From Apostichopus japonicus (taxonomy: Eukaryota > Echinodermata > Holothuroidea > Aspidochirotida > Stichopodidae): a stretch of 64,000 bases of DNA. The translations under genes and the position numbers were made by a program. The notes under the pieces are model-generated. The model was not told the DNA's origin and ran no database searches. It saw nothing but the letters and a program-made list of their open reading frames with translations. The DNA lies in contig NC_092565.1 in assembly GCF_037975245.1 (NCBI RefSeq), positions 21,595,499 to 21,659,498 of the forward strand, in the 5' to 3' direction. Shown here in pieces: positions 1-11,777 of this stretch; position 1 is the stretch's first letter, and each line of letters opens with the position of its first letter.

Positions 1-578
1 GGCTGTCACAGTTTTCTCTTCAGGTGCGTACGTCTGCTGTAGACAGGTCTGCCGGTAAGCAGGCTGGGCACATGGGTACGGCACGTGCCCCCACCCCCAC
101 CCAGCCCCCTCCCCCATCACAACTCAATTTAGCCTCATATTCCTCTATATGTGGCACCATCATATGTACAAAAACTTCACAAGTTACAGGACAAAAGTAT
201 TGTACCCTCCTTCAGAGATTGGTGCCCCTATTAGGTTTAAATTGTTGATGCCATTCCAACTCAGAAGTCCCGGCTACTGGCCTGCCTGTAGGTTTATCGG
301 TTTTGCTAATCCAAAATCTGAGATGAAAATATTTCTAAAATCAATGGATCATTTTTCTGTTGGGCTCAAAGATACTCTTTTGCTAAAGTGTCTTCCCTTC
401 TCCGGATTTCGAAGTCACGGAACATAAACATCATCGATGGTGAATATAGGCGTGCTCAATTCCCGATTACCTCTGCGCTTCGTTAAAACAGTTACACGTT
501 GTATCGGTTATTCATCTCTAGTTTAACTTGCGATTGATTGTCTTAGATTGTCTCCAAACTTAAAGTTATTACTATAAC
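1..578. other. Intergenic DNA 3' of the GPCR
   Basis: No exon or RNA gene is recognised here. The stretch lies downstream of the minus-strand GPCR stop codon and should hold its 3' UTR. I see no minus-strand AATAAA or ATTAAA in it, so the polyadenylation site is either non-canonical or beyond the window edge. A C-rich run sits near 90-118. Confidence 0.5.
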
Positions 579-1811
579 TTATTTTCTCGCTGAAACGATC
601 GGAATAAATCCTGGTCCACGTAGTCGTAACATCTTCTTAAATGCTAAAAGAAAATCCTTTTTAAAAATCGTGTATATAGTAGGATTAATGGCAGAATTGG
701 CCCAGCCAAACCATTCAAGTAGTGTAAATACTTCCCACGGAATTTTCAGAGAGGAGACCAGATTCGAAAGAACGTTAATAGTAAAAAATGGCGCCCAACA
801 GAACAGGAAAACACCGATTAAAATGGTCACCGTTCGCGCTGCTTTTCGTTCCCTCCTCAATGATATTCGAGAGCGAGGTCCTATGGTATACTTTCTTCGT
901 ATTGGTGGATCACCTTGACTTTCAGCTCTATGATTCACGTCATTATCTGTGAAAATAAAGGATGCAGCTCTACAGTTTACGCTGATTTCCCTCTCATGTC
1001 GTCTGCAGGAAGTGCTCATATTTTGTTGTGGCACCGTACACAGAGTTGAGACGCGGACGCCACTCTTTACATCGCACATACTAAGCATTACCGATGTCAC
1101 AGCCGGTGCTATGCTTGTCCTAGCGGTGTATTTCGCTACGTTATAAATTTTGACATAGAGGATAACTATTATTAAAGACGGTATGAAAAATGACACCGTG
1201 GCCGGTAAAACCGCGTAAACCGTACTACCGCCTAGTCGACAGTGATCCTCTACGGTCGATAGTGCAACTACTGTGGGAACAGATACCACTACAGAAGTAG
1301 TCCAAACAATACCGATGTACTTGTAAGCAAAGGATCGGTTGCGAACTCGTGATGCATGTCTCACTGGTTTCGTGACAGCAAAGTACCGGTGTATCGACAC
1401 CGCGCAAAGACTGAGTATAGACGCAGTGGAAAACATGACAGCGAGAAAAGTCCAAGTAGCGCAAAATACGGTACCGGTATACCACTTTCCATGATGCAAA
1501 AAATTGTAGATTGCAAGTGGCATAACAAGAGTAGAAATGAGAAAATCAGCAAACGTTAGTGATAAAATAAAATAATTGGAAATAGTTCTAAGATGAGGAT
1601 ATCGCCAAACCGCTACTATCACCAAACTATTTCCAATAATACCGGTTATCGCAATAAGTCCTAAGAGAATTGAAATACAAACACGTGACATGTAAGAGTT
1701 ACCTTCGTCACTCTCCAAATGTTCGTGTCTTGTCGTTGATGTTAATAGCGTACCCATTAAAATGGTCGAAGACAAATCCAATTCTGAGATTTCCGGATGG
1801 CTTAAATTCAT
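579..1811 (-). CDS. Class A GPCR, aminergic type, lacking Asp3.32
   Basis: Uninterrupted 410-residue reading frame with seven hydrophobic segments; a plasma-membrane receptor. The N-terminus has an N-glycosylation motif (NLS) and no signal peptide. TM2 carries LTFAD (Asp2.50). TM3 begins at FCATW and ends in HRY in place of DRY. ECL2 holds the partner cysteine (EDHC). ICL3 is about 100 residues, TM6 has FCWAPFF, and TM7 has NPTIY followed by a basic helix 8. The TASI motif in TM3, CWxPFF and WFGWxNS place it with biogenic-amine receptors. Counting from Cys3.25, position 3.32 is Ala rather than Asp, and 7.43 is Trp rather than Tyr, so a classic amine ligand is unlikely. No Cys for palmitoylation is seen in the short tail. 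Which G protein it uses cannot be told. The absence of introns fits many rhodopsin-like receptors or an old retrocopy. Start chosen at the first ATG that leaves a plausible extracellular N-terminus. Confidence 0.88.
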   Translation of the reverse strand: MNLSHPEISELDLSSTILMGTLLTSTTRHEHLESDEGNSYMSRVCISILLGLIAITGIIGNSLVIVAVWRYPHLRTISNYFILSLTFADFLISTLVMPLAIYNFLHHGKWYTGTVFCATWTFLAVMFSTASILSLCAVSIHRYFAVTKPVRHASRVRNRSFAYKYIGIVWTTSVVVSVPTVVALSTVEDHCRLGGSTVYAVLPATVSFFIPSLIIVILYVKIYNVAKYTARTSIAPAVTSVMLSMCDVKSGVRVSTLCTVPQQNMSTSCRRHEREISVNCRAASFIFTDNDVNHRAESQGDPPIRRKYTIGPRSRISLRRERKAARTVTILIGVFLFCWAPFFTINVLSNLVSSLKIPWEVFTLLEWFGWANSAINPTIYTIFKKDFLLAFKKMLRLRGPGFIPIVSARK

Positions 1812-3149
1812 CTTGAATTTTCCCCCCTGAATGTATCCCTATAACACCTTACTAAGGAAAGCGTGAACGCAACAGATATGTTGATGATATGGACCAGAGG
1901 TATAGATATAGGCTTCATGAACTTTTTCTAACGTTTATTCCCCCAGAGTTTGTTTTTTAGCATCAAGCCACTGCCTGTGGCTACTTACTAAAATATCAAC
2001 ACTTTAGACTTGCTGAGGACATTCTCTGTAAAAATAGCAATTTCACAAAATGTGAAAAAGGAAATTTTCTTGAAAACTATAGCTCCAAGTGGATGTGAAT
2101 GTCCGTTAATCGGAATAAAAGGCACCTAGTTTGAGTAAATGAAAAACCTTTCTCCAAAGTGGACAGCTTGACTGTGGTTGCAACTAACATACAAAACTGC
2201 GGTTGAAGATTTTATGGAAACGACGAGAACCTATTCAACTTTCGTTCGCACGACCAAACGTCATGATGACGTCACGTTAGGCACCTTCATGAATCCTTTG
2301 TTGCTAGGTGACACGTGAATCAAGATGATTAAAGACAGGTCTCGTAAGCTGAATACACGAGTACAGTAACAGTAAAAACACATATCCATCTCAAGGCAAA
2401 TACATAGTTACAGAATGTTTTCTTCAAATCTGTTTGACCTACATAATACTGGCCCATGCATGGAAGTGTTACACTTAGTGGGTAACACCAATTCCATGTA
2501 TGAAACTCCGTAGTAACGTGTGAATGAAGCAACTGCCAAACAGAATAGAAGTCTCCATGAGTATATTTCATAAGACGAAGACGCCGTGGCGGAGCGTCCA
2601 TACAGTCAGGGACGGATGCACCCCCCCCCCCCCTGACGGAATCAAATGTGCTGCTGGCGCCCTTTTCAGCTTTTTACCACTTTTTACTTATTCGCAATTA
2701 TTGACTTTTTTATTGCGCTCTCATCTACCTATTGACACTTGTCACATTTTGTTGGCGATGACACCTATTTATTCTTCGTTTATCTGCAAAATAGCAAGGC
2801 CCGGAAAGGGTCATTTCCGGCGATCTAGGGAGTATCTCTACTCAAAAAATTGGAGGTTGAGGTAGGTGGTGGGGTAGGACTTGGCACGTCAACGGAAAAT
2901 AAACACTTAAGCATCGGCAGGCCTGACGAGAGGAGGATGGGTCAGGGGTACGACAGCCTCGGGTTCCGCGTAAACATTGGACCAAGGATAAAATCAAAGC
3001 TCATTTCCATAATAGACGAAAGAAGTAATAGACGAAAGAAAAATGAAGACCATACAAGAGGTTTGGTCATAACATTGCTGTCGAAGTCCGACCTGGCTAT
3101 AAGTGCCACTGAGCACAGCGAAAACTCAAATTAAAATTAGTATAAATGT
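1812..3149. other. Intergenic DNA between GPCR and repeat cluster
   Basis: This should include the GPCR promoter and 5' UTR (just above 1811) but I see no convincing TATA box. A C-homopolymer next to GGGACGGATGCA near 2608-2632 and a GGAAAGGGTCATTTCCGG segment near 2803-2821 look like transposon debris; the latter resembles the degenerate family that recurs near 3720, 4860, 38050 and 56350. No coding exon recognised. Confidence 0.5.
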
Positions 3150-3194
3150 ACAGGTGCGTATCCAGGGGGGGGGGGCGTTGGGGGCGCGCGCCCC

Positions 3195-3350
3195 CCGGGT
3201 AAGGAAAAGAGGAGAGAAAAAAAGGGAAGAAAAAAGGGAAAAGGAGGGGGAAAAAAAGAAAAGGAGGAGAGGAAGGAAGGAAGGGAAAAGAAAAAGAAAA
3301 AAAGAGGGAAAAAGGAGGTAGTAGAAGATAGCCAAGACCTCGGGAAGAGA
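3195..3350 (+). repeat. Polypurine (A/G) tract
   Basis: About 150 bases almost free of pyrimidines, built from irregular GGAAGG, GAGGAG and GAAAAAG runs. The short reading frames across it on both strands are low-complexity artefacts (K/R/E/G-rich or F/L/P/S-rich). Confidence 0.85.
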
Positions 3351-3949
3351 AAGAGGAACAGTCATAGTTAAAGCGCTGATCCCTATTATGACAGATCAAG
3401 GATTACGGAAGGGGTGTGCGCCTCACCCTACCCCTTACATCGACAACTCCATTTTTGACGTTTCCATTTTTCCTCTCTCACTAATGTATCTATATAAATA
3501 CTATATATGGTCTATCATAACGCGTGTGTGTGTATGGACGCCTTAAACAATTGTAGAATTGTGCTATATGGAACCAACTGTGGCTAGTCTTGAACTCGAC
3601 CGAGTCGTCGGGGAACATTTCGGGAAGGGGGCGACCGCCCCCCCCCCCCGAGCAAATTTTCTTTATGACATCGCTAGTAATTTCAAAATAGACAATGCTT
3701 AGATGCAACTTACAAGGCCTGGGAAGTGTCATTTCCAGCGATCTGGGAGGCATTTTCGGCCAAAATTTTTATTGTACGCTTCGCGCCAACTCATGGTGGC
3801 GCTTCGCTTAGATAGTTTGCCTACAGGCAATTACTCGCTACACGCCTGTTCGAATTTGTAAAGCAAAGAGCAGATATAACATCATATCAGTGAGCATTGA
3901 AATGCATTTTCCACGATGAACAGCCTCAAAAACTGCCTATGTGTGTAGT

Positions 3950-4377
3950 CAAAGGCGTAGGAGCCCAATTGGATTTGGGGGCTGTAATGACTTGCCCGAA
4001 AAAAAGCCAAAATTTTTCGCGCGCAAAGCGCGCGTTCAACATATCGATGCCAATATCATATAAGCAAACATCGCTCATTATATTGCATGGCATCGTGTAC
4101 CGCACGGTCCGTCAAAGTTGCACAGTATACCGCCAAATGCTAATGCAAACAACCAAATATCTTATGTAGATGGAGAAAACCATACAGATCCATTTATGTC
4201 AAAACTCTCTTTTACAGTAGTAATGTCGGCCAAGCTTACAACTTTATTTTAATTACCAAGGAGATCATTTTTAAGCTATTCATTGCTATTTATTTTTCTT
4301 TCAGTAGGTGTCCGAAAAAAATTGGTTGCGGGGGGGGGGGGCTGCAGCCCCCGCCTCCTACGGGACCTACGCCTATG
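3950..4377. mobile_element. hAT-like short element with 8-bp target duplication
   Basis: A 428-bp element with imperfect terminal inverted repeats: CAAAGGCGTAGG at the left and, read as reverse complement, CATAGGCGTAGG at the right (11 of 12). It is flanked by the direct repeat TGTGTAGT at 3942-3949 and 4378-4385. The match extends 7 bases further left (GCCTATG before the left duplication and at the element's right end), which may be chance or microhomology. There is no transposase frame, so it is non-autonomous. A truncated relative starts at 52575. Confidence 0.7.
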
Positions 4378-4993
4378 TGTGTAGTGTTCGGTTTCGATAT
4401 ACCTGATATCTGCTATTTTTCTGTTCCTTCAACCAAGTTTTACAATAGCCATTATAAGAGGTTGCAATATTTCTACACCAATAAATTAACTCTGTCGGAA
4501 TTTTCCAAAATTTCCTCACCAACATTATTCATCATACTTTCCTCTACTCGTGCAATTTTGACCTGTCTGTTAGGGGTTCATTATGGGTATGTTTTCAAGT
4601 GATTTTATTCACGAGAAATCTGAATTTTCAAATTCTCAACAAATAATGGGCTTAAAACCTTGAAAAGTGGGGCTTTCGGATATTCTGGGCCGTGACGTAG
4701 AATCACCTACAAAAGCAATCATCCATAGGACATGCAATCAGGTCGAACATGATGTGTGCCTGGTGACAATCTTCAAAAAGGTTATGGATGGAAAAAAAAC
4801 TTTTGGGAAATACTTGGTTCTCAGGCAAAAGTGTACATCTGGTTGCTCATTTTCAAGCCCGAGAAGTGCCATTTCCGGTGATCTGGGGGGTATCAAAACC
4901 AAAAATTTTCTTGTACGCTCCGCGCCAACTGATGGTGGCGCTCCGCTTAGTAATTCGCGCCCCCCGGGTTAGAAAATCCTGGATACGCGCCTG

Positions 4994-7900
4994 ATGTATA
5001 TGTACAAGATACAGAAGTCTGGTCTGAAGGGCCACTTTTACGATTGTGACTAGTTCTTATCCACACACACATAAGACCCAGTCACTTCTCCCCATCAATT
5101 TGTAGATAAACAAAATCAATCTTGTGATTACAACAACAAAAACTCCATAATAATATCTCATATTTGCCAAAACGTTTTAATTTACTCTAGAAAGATGAAA
5201 CACGTGGCAGGATAATTATCCGCGACACGTGTTACTTTTTTTTCTTTTTAAGGTTTCCTTTTTTATTTTATTTATTATCAGTAAGTAATAGGTCAAACGT
5301 TCAACAATTGTCCTTGAAAATTCCTTGAAAGAATTGAGCTGAGCACAAATGCTCTGTTTTGGGAAACCGGGACTAATCACGATCCTGTTTTCTCTCACGG
5401 GAGGTTATAAAGCTGCCTCCGATAGGTTTCACATTTGAGAGTGGGCGGTGGACTTTGCGTTCATTATGACCTAGAGTGTGGTAAGCCATACATACTCTTT
5501 GACCAATTAATGTATTGTTTGAATCAGACGAATTGCCTTATTGGCAAAAGACTTCACGTTGGTCTTATTTTATCATTAATTGATGGTACCAAACATTGCA
5601 ACCGTGTCTAATAAGCCCAACAAGTTTCACGGGATTGTGGTTGCAGTGATTTTGGTGAGAGAGCTGTTAGTATGAGAGAGGGGAAGTTTTTGTTGGGGGA
5701 GGGGAGGGGAATGGCAAAACTAATAGCCATATATACCAATTAGAGGAAGCGACGTTATTGATTTTGGTAATAACAAACCCAAGATGAACGTTACAAACTA
5801 CTTTTCATAAACGCCATAGAAGAGAAAACGTTTTCCTTTTTTTTTTTTTTACATGGGTGATATTTTTTATCATGATTTTCATTACATATAATTTACATAT
5901 CAAAAGTTCTATTCTTTGATTAGCTTTAAAAGATCTTATGAATACTTACAACACTCCACCACAACCCTTTGTAAAAATGGAGAGTTCTTTTAAAACTTTC
6001 CCCCTTTCCAATAAACAGGCAAGACTGAACTCTTTACGACTGCTCAACAAAAAGGTGCAGCCATTTCTGACTGAACAAAACTAGGTTTAGCAGTTTTTCG
6101 GGACTATATTTCCAAAATATTTAAACGACCATATAAACATTGTCTGATAGCAAAATGGTCTCTTAAACCGATTATTTCCACTGATTTTGCCATCACCATC
6201 AATCACCCTTATCTCTCCCGTCCTAATTTTGCATCAACCTGGTATTGATCAATATTATCGTGCTTAATAACTCAAGGCCAAACCCCTTCTTTGTCTTCAC
6301 TCTGTATCAACTACCCTTAGTAACCCTACCCCTCTCCTCCCCTAAAACCAATTACTTTCAAATCCTGTATAAAATCAAGAAAACAAACATAAAAGAAGTA
6401 AAAATCCTTCAGCCCAACATCCAACATCCCCCAACCCCTTACACCTTCCCCGACCCCCCCCCCCTTCACCTTCCAAATTCCACTTGGTAATGGTCTAGAG
6501 ATTAATACTTTCATCAAGGTCAAGAACCCTCTGATGAATCTGCCTTAACAAAATAACACATGAAGTTATCATCATGCCAACTAGATGATCCGATTTAACA
6601 CCCTTCGACACCACCTGAACATAACATTTATCTGTAGTAACACCTAGAGAACACAATTGGTTGAGTGGAGTTTGTCGGTTCTGCAACAAAGGTTAAGAAA
6701 ATCTAGTAATGGTATGCAGCCAGAAGGGCGCCATGATAATCTTATGACCATGCAGATGTAGATGCAATTTACCTAAGGAAGCATGCTTGACCAAAGACGA
6801 TGCTAAATGTTTGGAGAAAGAAAGTACTCGCACATTTTGTCCAAAGAGCACCCAAAAAAAATGAAATAATAAACATTTATTATAAGATTGATATCTGGGT
6901 CCTTCAAACAGATCATGGGTCTCCCTTAAATTTTATGACAGGCTTCAAAACAGCCGATAGCTTTTGTCCAGCAACCTGTTTCACCAAAAATTAAAAATAA
7001 TAATAGTAATAAACATACTTGAAGAGAAACTATACTATATTTCGGTTGTGAATGGCCTGTGTTAGCATGATGCAACTACACCTCAAAATTGCAGAACTGA
7101 CAAGTCACAATAATATGATACCTTGATAATACAGTCAAGTTACTGTGTTAGATACTTAACTCAACTTGTTATGTCATTCTTTACATGACAACTTGACGAA
7201 AAAAATTAACATTTTTGAGATGTCGCTTTTCAGTAGCACGGTAAGTCTACAAAATATTTGCCTCTAATATTGCTAGTTTGTTCCGTTAACGTCACAACAG
7301 ATGTTCAAGGTTTTGAATGAACTGTCACTTACATAACACCAACCAGTTGCAGATGCGGGATTCCTCAGAATATATGACCGGGGACTCGGGGAGACAAGTT
7401 TCGATGGACACCGAAATGACTCCCGAAAAAGCTGTGCATAAGAGACAATGGTGAACAGTAAGGGATGCCTCCCTTCCTGAATCCACCCCTGCCTACCAGT
7501 CTTTAGTAGTAGATATTTCTAGCCTAGCCTTGTTTGCATTTGAGAAGCAGGGCTGTAATTGTAACTGTTACTGCCAGATGAGATAAATTAGTGGTTAAAA
7601 ATGTTGCCTTCCTTTCAAGAAAAGGAAAGGAAAACTTTACGAGGGTTGGGTTATGGAAACATTCCGCAAGTAAAGTGGGTCAAATTTATGAGAAGAGAAC
7701 TAAAGGTATGGAATTCAACTTAGTTACTTTGCCAGCCGAAACCAATGACATGGACATTCAGAGCTACAAGGAAACGACCGAACATTTCATTGAAAAAACA
7801 AGTTGTTATGTCTAAGCATTTGTACTCTTTATTACACCTCTTAGCTTTATACTGGCACTGCTAGGATTAACATCAACCAACAAGGAATTACCTTGAGGGG

Positions 7901-8427
7901 CAGGGATGTAGGGGGGAGGTGGGAATTGAAGTTTTGAGAGCAAATCTGTTGAGGAAGGTCGTATAATGTTCGAACAAATAAAGGACCTGTATGAAGCATC
8001 GCAGGGAATAATTTACTGTTCAAATCTGTCCAGCACTTTTTTTTTTTTTTTATGGCTTTGTATTTTTAGCTATTATAGAATACTAGGTTCCAATGTGTGC
8101 GTAAACTGCTATACATCCTGCTATACCATGTTAGAGCTTTGTAGCCTCTTTTGCCTCTTTCCTCTTCATCTGTAAACCATTTAAACCTCCCCATTCACAC
8201 CTTTCTGTTTGCTCTTCTCCACCTCCTCCTTTCAACCTTCTAGTCTTAACACCTTTCCTTTTTCCCTTCTACACCAGCTCCTTTCAACCTTCTGCAGTTT
8301 TACACCTTTCCTATTACCCTCTATACCCTTTACACCTCTCTTGTCACTCTTCTACACTTTCTACTAATGACAAGAAACTAATACTGGAATGTCTACTGGC
8401 TGGCCATTGTGATGCTCTGGAATACAT
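4994..8427. other. Intergenic DNA and tankyrase 3' UTR
   Basis: No exon of a further gene is recognised. The part nearest 8427 is the tankyrase 3' UTR; a minus-strand AATAAA at 7828-7833, about 600 bases after the stop, is the first canonical polyadenylation signal. Between 8170 and 8360 runs a pyrimidine-rich degenerate tandem repeat (units carrying CTCCTTTCAACCTTCT and ACACCTTTCC). Homopolymer T runs occur near 5830 and 8038. Confidence 0.5.
7828..7833 (-). terminator. Candidate polyadenylation signal of tankyrase
   Basis: AATAAA on the minus strand, the first canonical signal downstream of the tankyrase stop codon at 8428. It would give a 3' UTR of about 600 bases. No independent support. 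Confidence 0.35.
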
Positions 8428-11400
8428 TTATGTTGAAGGAGCGTCTGATGCTTCTGGTTTCACGATTTGATAAGTTATCAGGTATTCTGGATAAGCCTAA
8501 AAACAAGAAAAATGCAGAAAGTAATTAAAGAATCAATCAAGCTTTACATTCTTGCAAAAATGATATCAAATATACCCAGGTTAGACCCCATGCTATTGTA
8601 TTGTCACCCCCCACCCCCCCAGCCCCCACCCTGCCTTAAAAAAACACAGAATCAGCAGAACATCAGTGACTGAATTCAACCTCCAATGATTGATCAACTT
8701 TTCTCTTGACTGCTTGGAAATAAAATATTTATAAAATGTGGCTATTGTTCCAAAGCTTACCTCTCCTTCTAGAATTTAATTAATTGATCATTCATCCTTG
8801 GAAAGAGATACAATTGAAAAGTTTGCTTAGCTAGCAATGGTCTCTATAAGTCAGAGTTTCATCAAAAAGAAACTTTCTTTGTAGAAATATTATTGTTTCA
8901 ACTCTATGAATAAATACTTTAATATATTATATTTAATAAATCATAAAAGAAAGACAAAAAACATTTCAGTTGAATTGCAAATGATGACAACATACACTGT
9001 GCTATTGCCAGATACATTAATGACAAAATATCACTTAACCTAAAAAAAAATTCATTTATCTTCACCATACAAAATGCTGTAAGGTATTGACATAAAGATG
9101 AAGAAATTTTCCAACCATACTGTTAAGCAAACAACTTCAAGCCCACTTTAGATCAGATTATCTGGAAGAAAAAACCTGTAAGTAAGACTACTGACCTGTT
9201 CCCCTCTGTATATGACATACTCAGCAAAGGCCAGACCTCCCACGCTGGGCCTCCCAATCACGGCATGGTGGCCCGGGGGTGCATGAGCCATCTTCATTGC
9301 ACTAAACTGGAAAAACGCTTTACCTAGAACAACTCTACAGAAGAGCATTTGCCTGCCAAGGAGAGATACAAGTAGAAGAAGCTGTACGAAACTAAAACCA
9401 GAATGCCAAAATGTATTGTGGTTTCGATGATGTAACATGAGCAGTTTTCGTCATGAATCTGGTGTAATGTATAGTGAGGGTGTACCAACATACTTGATCT
9501 TAGTAAAGCAGTGTGATGTGACAAACAGTAAATTCACATTGACACAGGCTGTCGTGAAATGACCATTGACCTCAATAACAGGCTTCTTGTACTAAACGTG
9601 ATACATCAACATACTAAATGTGATATATCTGTCCTTGTTGAAATATTGTGTAAAACATGGTTTAAACAATTTGACCCCTGGGGAGCTCAAACGACCATTG
9701 ACCTCCGCCCACAACATAAGATTTCTTGTACTCAATGTGGTACAAGTACAAATAACAAATATGCAATCTGTCCAAGCTTCCCTTGTGATATTATGTTTAG
9801 GAAGGTGTTAGTGTAGAGAGACAGGTAAGAGGGGAGTGAAGTAAACATTTGGTGTTTGTTGACCTTTGTCCTCCACCAAAAGCAATATTAGGCTCCTTAA
9901 AATTTGATATGGTGCATCTACAAACCAATATGAGATCTGTCCAAGCTTCCCTTTTTGCAATATCATGTTTACCAGGTTTACAAAATTTGACCTCTGATGG
10001 CCCCAAATGACCTTTGACCTCCACCCAAAACAATGTGCTTCTTGTACTCGTGTGGTACTTCTGCACACTAAATATGAGATCTGTCCAAGCTTCCCTTCTT
10101 GAGATATCAAGTTTACAAGGCACAATTTGACCTCTAATGACCCCAAATGACCTTTGTTCTGGCCTTCCCTTTCTTCAGATGTAGTGTTTACAAGCTGGGC
10201 ATCACAAATGCACACACATACACACACACTGCCATCATGAATTAAAAGGCTACGCTTGTCATCGAAACTAAACAGGAAGAACAAGAAAACCACACATAGA
10301 GATTGCTAGGAACTTGAAACCGCTAAACACCTGACTAATTAAAGGAAGACTTGCTTCATCATTATCGTTTTTCCAATTATCCAAACAAGGAGAGGGCAAT
10401 CTCCCACGATGCACAGGGGGTGCAAAGCATTGCAATTAAATATCATCAACACAAACATGATGGCTAATGACCAAGCTACCGGAAATGTTTGTCTTCTTTT
10501 CATTTATTGCGAAAGAAAATATTTATGAAAGTACTCCTCCTGAACTAGTCCTCAGACAAATAACCTGCTATAATGATGAATAATATTAATAATCTCACTG
10601 TCATGTTCCCCACTTCATTTAATCTTTTTAATTAGTATGAACTTTTTCCTCTCCCGTAAAATCTTTTTGTCTAAAATGTACCGTTAGATAAGAAGCGATG
10701 ATTTCAGATTTCAGTAAATTATACAAATTCAGAGACAAACGAAAGGAGCGGGGGAGATGAGTGGAGGACGTACCTGTGACAGATGTAACAGGACCTGTCT
10801 TTATGAATAGGACATCCTGTACCCCCTCCGATACCGTTGACGTACTGGTTACTCTTGGAGGAGTCCTCGGCAAAGTAGATACCGGCACCGAACATACCTC
10901 CAATGTAAGCATGCCTCTCATCGAAACCCTTATTGACAATAGCATTGATGAATGGCGATCCTAAATTAAAATAATAATAATAGTAATAATACATTGTCTA
11001 GCAAATTTATATATGGTAAATGTGTTGCTTTTGTTGGGGGATGACTTTTAGACATATATAGTAGTATGTTTCATGTGTTGTGTTCAAATGCATTTAAACA
11101 CAAAACTGTATACGGAATGAAGATAATGGGACATGAGCAATAAAGAGATTAGAGTAACAAAACTGATACAAGCAAAGCAGATGAACTTCAGAGTCAGATA
11201 GGACGGTGATGGGGGGGGGGGAGGAGGATGGGGGGGAGGAGGAGGAGGAGGAGGAGGAGGAGGAGGAGCTAGGAGTTACCCTGTTCCCTTGTAGACTAAC
11301 AGGGAATCTCTGTCGGGCCAAATGGACCCACAAATATGTAACAGGATGACTGGGAGACAACTGCTGAGAAAGACTCAAAAAATTAGTGAGCGAAAAATGG

Positions 11401-11777
11401 GGGGCAAAATGGGGGAAGGAAACCTCCTTTCCACACCAATAATAAATGGTCTTCCTGACTGAGGAATACAACACAGTTCATTTAATCATTGTACGAGTAT
11501 CTTTACCCACTTGTCGGCAGAGAAAGGTTGACGGTTTTACTCGCAAACACTCGACTGAATAAGACAGAACGATAAGAAAACTTTAGGTGTAAATACCGTG
11601 GAAGAGCATCCGTTCGTTGTCGTTGCTGTGGTTCTCCTCGCCGACCTCTTTCTTACGATGGCAGTACCTCTCCCACATCTTCTTGTTCCGTACCTTCTGC
11701 AGCTTGATGATGTTGTAGCTGGAAAACAAACCGCCCGCTGCACCGTTGTCACGATGGTCTTTGATGGTGTTGATCAT
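8428..11777 (-). CDS. TNKS: Tankyrase exons 19-22: PARP catalytic domain
   Basis: Exons 11597-11777, 10774-10960, 9196-9352 and 8428-8496. The catalytic triad is complete: His1086 in MLFHG, Tyr1115 in GAGIYFAED and Glu1193 in [11 protein letters not shown]. The tankyrase-specific zinc site is also complete: Cys1136, His1139, Cys1144, Cys1147 in [15 protein letters not shown]. The last exon is short: 22 residues starting [15 protein letters not shown], then TAA. Its acceptor is TTTTTAG. An active polymerase is predicted. Confidence 0.93.

Larger units (their letters stand above)
3151..4993. mobile_element. Composite repeat with hAT-like inverted ends
   Basis: The two ends are inverted copies: CAGGTGCGTATCCAGG at 3151 and the reverse complement of CAGGCGCGTATCCAGG ending at 4993 (15 of 16 match). 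Inside lie a polypurine tract, minus-strand copies of a GC-rich module around 3715-3800 and 4855-4950 (containing GGCGCGGAGCG and GAGCGCCACCAT on the minus strand), and a separate complete hAT-like element at 3950-4377. The flanks share only ATGTA and no clean 8-bp duplication. So the ends could belong to one 1.84 kb element or to two neighbouring insertions. Confidence 0.45.

Noticed and set aside
1225-1559. Frames opposite or overlapping the GPCR
   Set aside because: Shadow frames of the 579-1811 receptor gene.
3097-3399. Reading frames across the polypurine tract
   Set aside because: Low-complexity translation on both strands with no codon structure; it is a purine run.
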